From positions 1-64,000 of the forward strand of contig CACVKW010001488.1 of assembly GCA_902749685.1 (NCBI GenBank): a stretch of 64,000 nucleotides of DNA. Reading direction: 5' to 3'. Position 1 is the stretch's first letter. Every line of letters begins with the position of its first letter. Source of the stretch: Olavius sp. associated proteobacterium Delta 1. Its GTDB lineage: Bacteria > Desulfobacterota > Desulfobacteria > Desulfobacterales > JAFDCJ01. Below the pieces are notes generated by a model that had not been told where the DNA came from, did not search any database, and worked only from the letters and a program-made list of their open reading frames with translations. The position numbers and the translations under genes are program-made. This document shows positions 42,085-50,952 of this stretch, in pieces.

Positions 42085-42300
42085 TCGCAGGGAGCAGAGG
42101 GCAGGCAGCAGAGGGCAGGCAGCAGAGGACGGAAGACAGCGTTTTGAATTCGGAAGGCGGAATGCGGAAGTTGGAAAAAGGAAAGAAGAGCAAGTATTGA
42201 ATTCGGAATTTATAGTTAATCAATTGCGGATTGCGGATTTCAGATTGCGGATTGGAATGGCAACGCACGGGTAAATTCGACATACTCCATGCGCTATGCG
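42085..42300. repeat. Spacer repeats between permease and ATPase genes
   Basis: Contains AGCAGAGGGCAGGCAGCAGA units, a GGAAGGCGGAATGCGGAAGT block (42150-42175) of the family found inside mutL, and TTGCGGATTGCGGATTTCAG units. No gene is seen. Confidence 0.7.
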
Positions 42301-42324
42301 GAGCGCAGCGACAGGGGAAATACC

Positions 42325-43062
42325 ATGGCTGATACTGCTAACGTTGTTCGAGTCACGGGTGTAACCAAAGTGTTCAAGCTGGGCAAGATTGATGTGAAGG
42401 CCCTCAAAGGCATTGATCTTGAGATTTCCAAAGGCGATTACATTTCCATTATGGGACCGTCAGGGTCCGGTAAAAGTACATTATTCAACATGATCGGAGG
42501 CCTGGATAAACCCACTACCGGTAAGGTTTTTATCGATGAGGTTGATGTTGCCCAGCTGGATGCTTACGAACTGGCCTGGCTGCGTTGCCGAAAAATCGGC
42601 TATATTTTTCAGACATTCAACATCATACAGGTTATGACCGCCCTGGAGAATGTCACCATTCCGATGGTATTTGCCGGCATGAATAACGACGCCGCGGTTG
42701 AAAAGGGCATGCAACTCCTGGATCTGGTAGGCCTGGGAGACCGATTCAGCCACAAACCAAATGAACTTTCCGGCGGTCAACAACAGCGGGTTGCAGTTGC
42801 CCGAGCCCTGGCCAACGACCCGGCCATCATCCTGGCCGATGAACCCACCGGTAATCTTGACCTGACCACCGGCGAGGAAATCATTGCGCTCTTAAAACGT
42901 TTAAGCCAGGAGCGCGGCGTGACCGTCATTTCTGCGACCCACGATTTCAAGATGCTCAATGTTTCGGATCAGGTAGTTTGGATTCGGGACGGGCGGGTGG
43001 ACAAGATCGAAAATCGCGAAGAATTGTCCATATCGATCGGACAAATTGGTTCACGGGAATAG
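42325..43062 (+). CDS. LolD/MacB-type ABC transporter ATPase
   Basis: ATP-binding subunit of 245 aa for FtsX-type permeases. Walker A is GPSGSGKSTLFN, the Q-loop is IGYIFQTFNIIQVMTALENV, the signature is LSGGQQQRVAVARAL, and Walker B is IILADEPTGNLDL, followed by the H-loop in VISATHDFKML. This set is typical of MacB/LolD/FtsE-type mechanotransmission ATPases. ATG 42325 is preceded by AGGGGA with 8-bp spacing; the longer frame from 42289 is spacer sequence. The stop codon abuts the large heptamer array. It should energise the permeases at 41386 and 43673. Confidence 0.95.
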   Translation: MADTANVVRVTGVTKVFKLGKIDVKALKGIDLEISKGDYISIMGPSGSGKSTLFNMIGGLDKPTTGKVFIDEVDVAQLDAYELAWLRCRKIGYIFQTFNIIQVMTALENVTIPMVFAGMNNDAAVEKGMQLLDLVGLGDRFSHKPNELSGGQQQRVAVARALANDPAIILADEPTGNLDLTTGEEIIALLKRLSQERGVTVISATHDFKMLNVSDQVVWIRDGRVDKIENREELSISIGQIGSRE

Positions 43063-43064
43063 GT

Positions 43065-43608
43065 GGATGCTCGATGCTGGATGCTCGATGCTGGATGCTG
43101 GATGCTGGATGCTGGATGCTGGATGCTGGATGCTGGATGTTGGATGCTCGATGCTGGATACTTGATGCTGGATGTTGGATGCTGGATGCTGGATGCTGGA
43201 TGCTGGATGTTGGATGCTGGATACTTGATGCTGGATGCTGGATACTTGATGTTGGATGCTGGATGCTGGATACTTGATGCTCGATGCTGGATGTTGGATG
43301 CTGGATGCTGGATACTTGATGCTCGATGCTGGATGCTGGATACTTGATGCTGGATGTTGGATGCTCGATGCTGGATACTTGATGCTCGATGCTGGATGCT
43401 GGATACTTGATGCTGGATGTTGGATGCTGGATGCTGGATGCTTGATGCTGGATGCTGGATGCTGGATGCTGGATACTTGATGCTCGATGCTGGATGCTGG
43501 ATACTTGATGCTGGATGTTGGATGCTGGATACTTGATGCTGGATGCTCGATACTGGATGCTGGATGCCGGATGCTGGATGCTGGATACTTGATGCTGGAT
43601 ACTTGATG
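43065..43608. repeat. Heptamer tandem array, (NGATGCT) x about 78
   Basis: About 545 bp of 7-bp units GGATGCT with variants CGATGCT, TGATGCT, GGATACT and GGATGTT. It is the same family as 15411-15691 but in opposite orientation relative to the plus strand. It lies between the ATPase and the giant permease gene. A block in reverse orientation (43740-43860) lies beyond the downstream start codon, so in RNA the two could pair. Confidence 0.95.
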
Positions 43609-43672
43609 TGGGTTGTTGGTCTCGTGCCAAAGAAAACTAGCTACGATGATTTAAACCAATATTGTTAGATTT

Positions 43673-46600
43673 ATGAAAATACGGCAATTATCATATCAAA
43701 AATATGGTAATACTCGATATACTCCAATAATTAAACATGGAGTATCCCGAACCGAGTATCCAGCATCGAGTATCCAGCATCCAGTCACCCGCGTCCAGCA
43801 ACCCGCATCCCGTATTCGGCATCCAGTATCCAGCATCCAGTATCGAGTATCCCGAATTCAACTCCTCATCAGTGTTCTGGTTCTCATCCTGGCCCATTGT
43901 TTCGGCATCGATGCCGGTGCATCAAACTCCGAACAAGCCGCCGATCTCTTGGCGGCGGATATTCGAAAATTATCCTCTTTTGGTGACCGCAGCACCGGCA
44001 GCCGCGGCAATCAAGCTGCCGCCGCCTATATCAGGGATCGATTTACGGCCCTTGGCATCGAAACTGTCGGTTCGCACACATTTGATGTCGCAATCACCAA
44101 ACAGAAAAACAGTACTTTAACGATACCGGACCGGGGTCTATCCATCCCCATCCAACCGATTCGAGGAAATGCCGTTACGCCCCAGACCATTCCGGCACCC
44201 GGCATTAAAGCCCCTCTGATTTATGTCGGCAATGGTGATTTGCATGAGTTAAACGGTAAGGATATCGAGGGATCCGTCATCCTGATGGAGCTCGATTCCG
44301 GCAAAAACTGGCTATACACCGCCGACCTGGGGGCCACAGCCTTGATTTACGTGGATCGTGGCAATTCTAGCAAAGCGCTTTTCGAAGAAAAATTTGAGCT
44401 CTCGCCGATTCAGTTCCCGCGCTTTTGGATGCCGCTTGATCGAGTTCAGGAGCTGTTTCATGACTTTGAAACCAGGCCGGCCGGGCGTCTTGCCGAAACC
44501 GTGCACCTGTCATCGGAAATTAGCTGGGCCAAGGTTCTATCCGAGAACGTCTTTGCCATCATTGCCGGAACCGATCCTGTACTTAAGGAACAATCGGTGC
44601 TGGTTGAAGCTTTTTATGACAGCAGCGCCTGGGTTGCAGGGCTTTCGCCCGGGGCGGATGAAGCCTGCGGTGTGGCAACGCTTCTTTATCTGGCCCAATA
44701 CCTGAAGGATCATCCGCCACTACGCACGGTTATTCTGGCAGCCACCAGCGGCCATGCCCAGGCCTTGGCCGGGATGCGGGAACTGGTGTGGAGCTTTACC
44801 ACGCGCTCGTTAATTCAGCGCCAAATGAAACGGGAACTGAAAGCGCTGATAAAAAAAACCCGCAAAACGATCAAAGCCCTGGAAAACATCGCCTTTGAAG
44901 CATCAAGCGCGGAGGATCCGGCTGAGGAAGCGAATCGGGTGCTGGCTAAACAAGCCCTCGAAGAGCAGGTAAAAACCGAATCCGACATTGTGTCGCGTCA
45001 TTTGATGCGGTTGCGATTGCAGGAAAAATCCGCTGCCAACCAGACAGAGATTAAAAATTTGGCCGCTGATCGGTCCCTGCTGCGGCGCTTGGTTTGGAAG
45101 TCGACATACACCGATTTGTTACCCGATGAGCAGCAGGCCCTTACCCGCCTAATCCCGCAGGCCGTTGCCGAGCAGCGCGCGATTCTAAGTGATGCCGAAA
45201 CCCAGCAGGACCTGCTGGATAGTGCCCGAGCGTTTCGCGGTCAAACCAAGGTTTACGATCTGGCTGCGTCCGTTTCGCTTCATCTTTCCAGCCATGGCGA
45301 CGGTTTCGGAGCATTCAACTATGGCTGGCAGTATCCATTCCGTCCCAGGATAAAACGCACCGCGGCCTATTCTCTGCTGGATGAAGTTTTGCGCCTGGGT
45401 GCTTTGGATGTTGAGAAATCCCTCGGAATCAAGGGGATGTACAAGGACACCTTGCGACCCAGCCGGCGTTCATGGCAAAGCTACTTTCTGGATCGTCCCC
45501 CGTTAGGCGGCGAGGTTGTTGCCCTGGCCGGATATCATGGGTTAACATTTGCTACCGTCAACGATGCCCGTGCTGCCTGGGGCACGCCAACCGACACCTT
45601 AGAAAACGTCGACCTTCAATTTGCCCATCGGCAAAGTGCTGTGGTGGTGGGGTTAATTCAACATCTAGCCGATGCCCCCCGGATTTCTGAAGGGGTTTTG
45701 CCCCGCAATGGAATCGGAGAAATAAACGGGAAGGCCAAATTTTTACGGCACGGCGAGTTGTTTGCGGATCAGCCGGCACCGGGGACCGTATTGTTGTGCT
45801 ATCAGGGGCCTGCCAGGTATTATGCGATTGTCGATCACATGGGCAAATTTCACCTGAGGGGACTGGCCGACAAAAAGCACAGTTACCACAAGGTGATTTT
45901 CGAAGGCTACAAATTTGATGAGACCAACGGCGCCATCAAATGGACCATCGATAAAAAACAGACCGGCAAAAATTCCTATCGCGTGAAAATGTTCCGGCGC
46001 CACATGGAAACCGATTTGATTATGTTTGCCAGCAGCGGGATCACCCTGTTCAATCTCCTGGAGCCACGCACCTTCCGCTACCTGCACAAAGGACAAATCA
46101 TCGACGGCCGGCGTGAAGCCGATCCGCTGCGCTATTTTTACAGCCGACTCGACACCTGGATATCATATTATCGGAATGCATCCAACATCACGACCATATT
46201 TCTGGAAGCCGGCACACCGCTGAAGTTGACCCTCTCCGACAGCGTGCTGCGTAAAAAGATGATTTTGCTCAATGCCAGCGATGAAAACCCTTTGGGTGAT
46301 GGGTACATGGTCGAAAAATGGCCGATACTGCACCACACCGAATTCAAGGTTGCGCAGGATATGTGGCGGCTGCTGACGCCGCGCATTACCAATTTAGAAA
46401 AGCGCGGTATTTTCAACGAGCGCATCCGCAACCTGCAGCAGACGGGACAGAAGTCCCTGGACCTTGCGCGAGCCTCGCTGCAGAATAGGGAGTACGACCA
46501 GTATTTCGAAGCCTCAGCACGCTCTTGGGCAATGGCCAGCCGGGTATACGATGACGTGGAAACAACCCAAAAAGATGTCCTCTACGGGGTCCTGTTCTAT

Positions 46601-48721
46601 ATTGCGCTGTTTGTCCCGTTTGCCTTCTGCCTGGAGCGTCTGTTGTTTTCCTATTCCAATATTTACAGGCGTATCGTTGCTTTCAGCGGCATTTTGCTGC
46701 TGTTGATCCTGATCATCTATAATGTCCATCCCGCTTTCCGGCTAGCCTACAGTCCCCTGGTTGTCATCCTGGCATTTTTTATTATGGGCCTTTCGCTCAT
46801 TGTAACACTGATCATTTTTTTTCGTTTCGAAGAGGAAATGGCTCTGCTGCAAACCCGGGCGCAACTGGTACAATCAGGTGAAATAGGCCGCTGGAAAGCG
46901 TTTGTGGCTGCTTTTCTTTTAGGCGTCAGCAACCTGAGACGCCGCCGCCTGCGTACCGCTTTGACCTGTACCACGCTGATTATTTTAACCTTTACGATTA
47001 TGAGTTTTACTTCCGCCAAATCCATGCGACGGCATGCCCGCGTTCTATACGACGCCAAGGCACCGTACCAGGGTTTTCTATTAAAAAACGTCAACTGGCG
47101 CAGTCTGCCGACGGAAGCCCTAGGCCGTATTGCCAATTCATTTGGCGGCAAGGCCCTTGTCGTGCCCCGCGTGTGGCTGGAAGATGAGGACCGCACGCGT
47201 GCGACCCAGATTCCCGTTCATTTCAAAGGCCATATCTTTGAGGCAAAGGGTATGGTGGGGCTATCCGCCGATGAACCACAGGTATCGGGACTCGATCAAA
47301 TTTTGACGGCCGGTCGCTGGCTGCTGCCCAACGAACGACAAGCCGTGCTGTTGCCCGAAAGAATGGCCAAGCAGCTGAATGTTGATCTTTCGCGGCCGTT
47401 AAACCATACCGTCTCTCTGTGGGGGATGCCGTTTAAAGTGGTTGGTGTTTTCTCCGGCAAGAAATTGCAGGCGCGCATCGATATAGACGGAGAACCGCTG
47501 ACGCCGGTTATCTTTCCGCGCGAAATGTCGTCCGAGTTGACCGAAGTAGAAGAAGAAGCCCTGGAATCCGGTGATGAAGTGCGTGAGTTTCAGAGCCGCT
47601 ATCAGCATATTGCCGGGGATTTGACCGTTATCGTTCCGTACCAGTTCCTGGTGGCGGCCGGGGGGCATTTAAAGGGAGTCGCCATCCGTCCCCTTTTGCA
47701 GGAATCGACCCAAGACACGGCGCGGGATTTGATCGATCGCTTTGGTTTGTCACTGTTCAGCGGAGAACCCGAGGGCACCTTCCTTTACCACGCCAGTGAT
47801 ACCATGAGCTATAGCGGGGTCCCCAATATCATTATTCCGCTGATCATTTCGATTTTCATTGTCTTAAACACCATGATCGGCAGTGTTTACGAGCGCAAAC
47901 GTGAAATTGGTATCTATACATCGGTGGGACTGGCCCCGTCCCACGTGTCATTTCTTTTCATTGCCGAGGCACTGGCTTTTGCCGTGTTAAGCGTGGTCTT
48001 CGGATATCTGATGGCCCAGACGACCGCCAAACTATTTGCCGAGACCTCACTGTGGTCCGGCATCACGGTGAATTATTCATCCATGTCCGGTGTTGCCGCC
48101 ATGGTTCTGGTTATTGTCGTTGTATTGATTTCGGTCATCTACCCCTCCAAAGTGGCCGGTGAAATTGCGATGCCCGATGTGAACAGAACCTGGAACCTGC
48201 CCCCGGCCAAGGGCAATCTGCTTGAATTAACCCTGCCGTTTTTGATGACCTATAAGGAGCACCGCAGCATCGGGGGGTTTTTGTATGAATATTTTGAGGG
48301 CCACCAGGACATATCCCATGGCATGTTTTCGACCGCCAATATTGAGTTTAGTTCGGCCTGTGATCCCCCCCCCGGCATGCCCCATGATCCTAACGGTGGT
48401 GCCGCAGAAGCGTATGAAAATAGCCAGAACTTTCAGATTGAAACGCGGGTCTGGCTGGCGCCATTTGACTTCGGAATTATGCAGCAGGTGGCGCTGCAAT
48501 TCAGACCGGCGCAGACTGAGGCCGGATTTTTAGAAATACACATTCGGCTCACTCGTGAGTCCGGTGAAGCCAATGCCTGGCACCGCATCAACAAGGCATT
48601 CTTGCATGATATTCGCAAACAACTGTTGATATGGCGCTCCTTTGATGATCAGACGAAATTGGAATATGAGGAGCTATTGATCAGTGCGGAAAAAGAATTG
48701 AAGACCCGCTTAATTCCATGA
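43673..48721 (+). CDS. Giant FtsX permease with N-terminal degenerate M28-peptidase-like domain
   Basis: 1682 aa. Residues 1-62 are encoded by reverse heptamer repeats and precede a hydrophobic stretch (QLLISVLVLILAHCFGIDAG, about 63-82) that looks like a signal sequence. Residues about 85-560 resemble an M28 aminopeptidase with SFGDRSTGSRGNQAAAAYIR and a GADEACGVATLLYLAQYL helix, but zinc His is Phe (VEAFYDSS) and the catalytic EE pair is replaced (ATSGHAQALAG). A beta-rich part and three helices follow (about 975-1060). The FtsX permease has helix 1 near 1096 and the last three from about 1381 (VPNIIIPLIISIFIVLNTMI, VYERKREIGIYTSVGLAP). A cytoplasmic tail of about 150 residues ends the chain. 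The stop overlaps the next gene by 4 bp. Confidence 0.88.
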   Translation: MKIRQLSYQKYGNTRYTPIIKHGVSRTEYPASSIQHPVTRVQQPASRIRHPVSSIQYRVSRIQLLISVLVLILAHCFGIDAGASNSEQAADLLAADIRKLSSFGDRSTGSRGNQAAAAYIRDRFTALGIETVGSHTFDVAITKQKNSTLTIPDRGLSIPIQPIRGNAVTPQTIPAPGIKAPLIYVGNGDLHELNGKDIEGSVILMELDSGKNWLYTADLGATALIYVDRGNSSKALFEEKFELSPIQFPRFWMPLDRVQELFHDFETRPAGRLAETVHLSSEISWAKVLSENVFAIIAGTDPVLKEQSVLVEAFYDSSAWVAGLSPGADEACGVATLLYLAQYLKDHPPLRTVILAATSGHAQALAGMRELVWSFTTRSLIQRQMKRELKALIKKTRKTIKALENIAFEASSAEDPAEEANRVLAKQALEEQVKTESDIVSRHLMRLRLQEKSAANQTEIKNLAADRSLLRRLVWKSTYTDLLPDEQQALTRLIPQAVAEQRAILSDAETQQDLLDSARAFRGQTKVYDLAASVSLHLSSHGDGFGAFNYGWQYPFRPRIKRTAAYSLLDEVLRLGALDVEKSLGIKGMYKDTLRPSRRSWQSYFLDRPPLGGEVVALAGYHGLTFATVNDARAAWGTPTDTLENVDLQFAHRQSAVVVGLIQHLADAPRISEGVLPRNGIGEINGKAKFLRHGELFADQPAPGTVLLCYQGPARYYAIVDHMGKFHLRGLADKKHSYHKVIFEGYKFDETNGAIKWTIDKKQTGKNSYRVKMFRRHMETDLIMFASSGITLFNLLEPRTFRYLHKGQIIDGRREADPLRYFYSRLDTWISYYRNASNITTIFLEAGTPLKLTLSDSVLRKKMILLNASDENPLGDGYMVEKWPILHHTEFKVAQDMWRLLTPRITNLEKRGIFNERIRNLQQTGQKSLDLARASLQNREYDQYFEASARSWAMASRVYDDVETTQKDVLYGVLFYIALFVPFAFCLERLLFSYSNIYRRIVAFSGILLLLILIIYNVHPAFRLAYSPLVVILAFFIMGLSLIVTLIIFFRFEEEMALLQTRAQLVQSGEIGRWKAFVAAFLLGVSNLRRRRLRTALTCTTLIILTFTIMSFTSAKSMRRHARVLYDAKAPYQGFLLKNVNWRSLPTEALGRIANSFGGKALVVPRVWLEDEDRTRATQIPVHFKGHIFEAKGMVGLSADEPQVSGLDQILTAGRWLLPNERQAVLLPERMAKQLNVDLSRPLNHTVSLWGMPFKVVGVFSGKKLQARIDIDGEPLTPVIFPREMSSELTEVEEEALESGDEVREFQSRYQHIAGDLTVIVPYQFLVAAGGHLKGVAIRPLLQESTQDTARDLIDRFGLSLFSGEPEGTFLYHASDTMSYSGVPNIIIPLIISIFIVLNTMIGSVYERKREIGIYTSVGLAPSHVSFLFIAEALAFAVLSVVFGYLMAQTTAKLFAETSLWSGITVNYSSMSGVAAMVLVIVVVLISVIYPSKVAGEIAMPDVNRTWNLPPAKGNLLELTLPFLMTYKEHRSIGGFLYEYFEGHQDISHGMFSTANIEFSSACDPPPGMPHDPNGGAAEAYENSQNFQIETRVWLAPFDFGIMQQVALQFRPAQTEAGFLEIHIRLTRESGEANAWHRINKAFLHDIRKQLLIWRSFDDQTKLEYEELLISAEKELKTRLIP
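43740..43860 (+). repeat. Reverse-oriented heptamer block inside the giant gene
   Basis: AGTATCC, CAGCATC and GAGTATCC units, with ACCCGCGTCC-type variants, fill about 120 bp of coding sequence and translate as ASSIQHPV/VSSIQYRV-like text. It is complementary to the array at 43065-43608. No in-frame ATG, GTG or TTG lies between this block and the hydrophobic segment, so translation of the protein has to cross it. Confidence 0.85.
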
Positions 48722-50733
48722 ACGACGAATCGAAGCCAAAAATTGACGATACAGCTTCCGGCGGCAAGATCCGATTGCGCGCACTGCTGCTAGGCTCATT
48801 TCTTGCCATTGCAATATGCCTGATTACGCCGTTTAACAATGCTTACCGGCAGGGCACTCCCCTGGGCGGGGGACATTTTCCGCTGGCACCGTTTTATTTC
48901 CTGATGTGGCTGATGATTGTCACCGCCGTCATCCGAACGATATTCAAGGGCCGCAATCTGCTGACCGGCAAAGAGCTGCTGGTTTCCTGGTCCCTGATGG
49001 TATTGTTATCCGGAATCGCCTGGACCGGCCTGGCGCGCACCTTTTTTATCAATTTTACGGCGCCCTATCATTTCGCTTCGGTCGAAAACCGCTGGGAAGA
49101 ATTACTACAGCCCCTTTTGCCTAAAAGCTGGTATCCGCAAAGTCAGGAAGCTATCGTTCAATTCTATAACGGGTTGACCGGCGGTAGACAGATGGGGTGG
49201 CTGGAGGTCTTGCAAAATATCCCCTGGGATGCCTGGCTGGGACCGCTGCTCGGCTGGGCGGGGTTTGTTTTGCTGTGCTATATCGTGCTGGTCAGCATTG
49301 TCAGCCTTTTGAGCAAACAGGGACTTTACAATGAGCGGATAAATTTTCCGCTGCTCCAGGTTCCGCTGCTGATGCAGCAGGCCATAGACAATAATCAACT
49401 GGGCCGTTTTTTCACCAACCGATTTATGCTGGCCGGTATTCTTGTCCCGGTATGTCTGCACCTGATCAACGGGCTTAATTTTTACAACCCATCGATTCCG
49501 TCGATTCCGACCTTGATTCTGGCCGGTAATTATTTTCCCAAACAGGGCCTCTTTTCCGGTTTTTATAAACTTAAAATCTATATCTACCCGGCGTTTATTG
49601 GATTTGCCTTTTTAACGTCCAAGCAGGTATCCTTTTCTTTCTGGCTTTTTTATATTGGCGGCGCGCTGTTCATCGGCGTGCTGTACATCTTCGGGTTAAA
49701 TATACCCGCGGCGGCCCTGGGGGTAACCTTTGGTCCAACCATCGCGCGACCCGAAGAAACTCAAATGATCGGGGCCTACCTGGTGTTTTTTGTGTTCCTG
49801 GCCTGGCTGGCCCGGTTCCATTTTCTAGAGGTACTGCAAAAAAGCTTCGGTTTCAAGAAAGATGAAAACGTAGAGCAGGAGTGGATTTCCACTCGCTGGG
49901 CCTTCTGGGGGGCCGTCGGCGGCGGATTGGCGATTGTGATCTGGTGCCACTATTTCGGTATCCCTTTTCTGTTTTCTTTTATGGTGGTCGGCGCTTTTTT
50001 CATATTTACCCTGGTGGCCACCCGGGTGATTTGTCAGGGCGGTATCGCTTATTTTACCTTAACCGCCGCGCCCCTTGACGGCATCATTGCCTTTTTCGGC
50101 ACCAAATTTTTTACCGGTGCCGGACTGGTTGTTGCCGGTGTCGTTCAAAAATTGCTGTTTGTTGATTTGCGGGAATCTCTCATGCCGTCGTTGCTGCATA
50201 CCCGCAAGGTGACGGACAAATCGACGAACAATCGCCGCATATTTTTCTTTATCATGCTGGTATTGATTGCCGGGATAGTTATGTCGTTTCTTGCGATGCT
50301 CGCACTGTGCTACAAATTCGGTGTGCGCGAGCTCGAGCTTGACTGGGCCACCCGAACCACTGTGGCGGTTTACGACAATATCAACAGCCTGGTCGAATCT
50401 CCGATCGAAACCAGCAAGTGGGTAACCATATTCGCGCTGACCGGCGCCTGCGTGATGCTGGTTTTAGTGATATGTTATCACCGGTTTTACTGGTGGCCGA
50501 TCCATCCCATCGGGTATTTAACCGCCTACAGCTCTGCCATGCGAATTCTGTGGTTCAGCTTTTTCGTGGGGTGGCTTTGCAACGCACTGTGTATGCGTTA
50601 CGGCGGGGTGGGGTTGTTCAAAAAACTGCGCAACTTTTTTATTGGACTGATCATCGGAGATTTTCTGATGGCCGGTTCCTGGGCCATATATGGGTTGTTC
50701 AGTTATTCAAGCTATCTGGTGCTGCCGAACTAG
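48718..50733 (+). CDS. Large polytopic membrane protein (DUF6785/DUF6784-like)
   Basis: A 671-aa integral membrane protein with about fourteen to sixteen helices, starting in an ATGA overlap with the giant permease gene. The first helix is RALLLGSFLAIAICLITPFN, followed by AYRQGTPLGGGHFPLAPFYF, a conserved early loop in these proteins. NERINFPLLQVPLLMQQAID, FGLNIPAAALGVTFGPTIAR and ATRVICQGGIAYFTLTAAPL are likely pore-lining segments. The pattern fits the uncharacterised DUF6785/DUF6784 proteins, distantly OPT (oligopeptide transporter)-like, as far as I can judge by eye. Transport of peptides or metal-peptide complexes is a family-based guess. A second such protein follows at 50953. Confidence 0.75.
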   Translation: MNDESKPKIDDTASGGKIRLRALLLGSFLAIAICLITPFNNAYRQGTPLGGGHFPLAPFYFLMWLMIVTAVIRTIFKGRNLLTGKELLVSWSLMVLLSGIAWTGLARTFFINFTAPYHFASVENRWEELLQPLLPKSWYPQSQEAIVQFYNGLTGGRQMGWLEVLQNIPWDAWLGPLLGWAGFVLLCYIVLVSIVSLLSKQGLYNERINFPLLQVPLLMQQAIDNNQLGRFFTNRFMLAGILVPVCLHLINGLNFYNPSIPSIPTLILAGNYFPKQGLFSGFYKLKIYIYPAFIGFAFLTSKQVSFSFWLFYIGGALFIGVLYIFGLNIPAAALGVTFGPTIARPEETQMIGAYLVFFVFLAWLARFHFLEVLQKSFGFKKDENVEQEWISTRWAFWGAVGGGLAIVIWCHYFGIPFLFSFMVVGAFFIFTLVATRVICQGGIAYFTLTAAPLDGIIAFFGTKFFTGAGLVVAGVVQKLLFVDLRESLMPSLLHTRKVTDKSTNNRRIFFFIMLVLIAGIVMSFLAMLALCYKFGVRELELDWATRTTVAVYDNINSLVESPIETSKWVTIFALTGACVMLVLVICYHRFYWWPIHPIGYLTAYSSAMRILWFSFFVGWLCNALCMRYGGVGLFKKLRNFFIGLIIGDFLMAGSWAIYGLFSYSSYLVLPN

Positions 50734-50882
50734 CGGGCAGAGCGCATAGCGCATGGGGCAGAGAGCATGGGGCGAAGGGCATGGGGCGAAGGGCATGGGG
50801 CAAAGGGCATGGGGAGAAAGGCAAAGGGTAACCATAATTTGGAGGAACCTACTCTATGCTCTTTGCGCTCTGCTCTCTGCAA
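50734..50882. repeat. GGGCATAGCGCATGGGGCAGAG repeats with reverse copies
   Basis: Forward units (GGGGCGAAGGGCATGGGGCG and similar) run to about 50830. Reverse copies (CTATGCTCTTTGCGCTCTGC, then TCTCTGC) lie at 50853-50880, so the spacer can form a hairpin. It separates the two large membrane protein genes by 219 bp. It is the family found around the truncated gene at 27038. Confidence 0.75.
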
Positions 50883-50952
50883 GCTGGAGAAAGCAGAGTA
50901 GTCGTTAGATTGCAGAATCAGTCGGTGAAACCTCATTAGACGGAAAAATTGG

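Noticed and set aside
43065-43608. CRISPR array
   Set aside because: Units are 7 bp with no spacers of constant length and no cas genes are present.
42956-43630. Frames up to 224 codons across the 43.1-kb heptamer array
   Set aside because: Same reason as the first array; the translations are SSIQHPA- or MLDAGCW-type repeats only.
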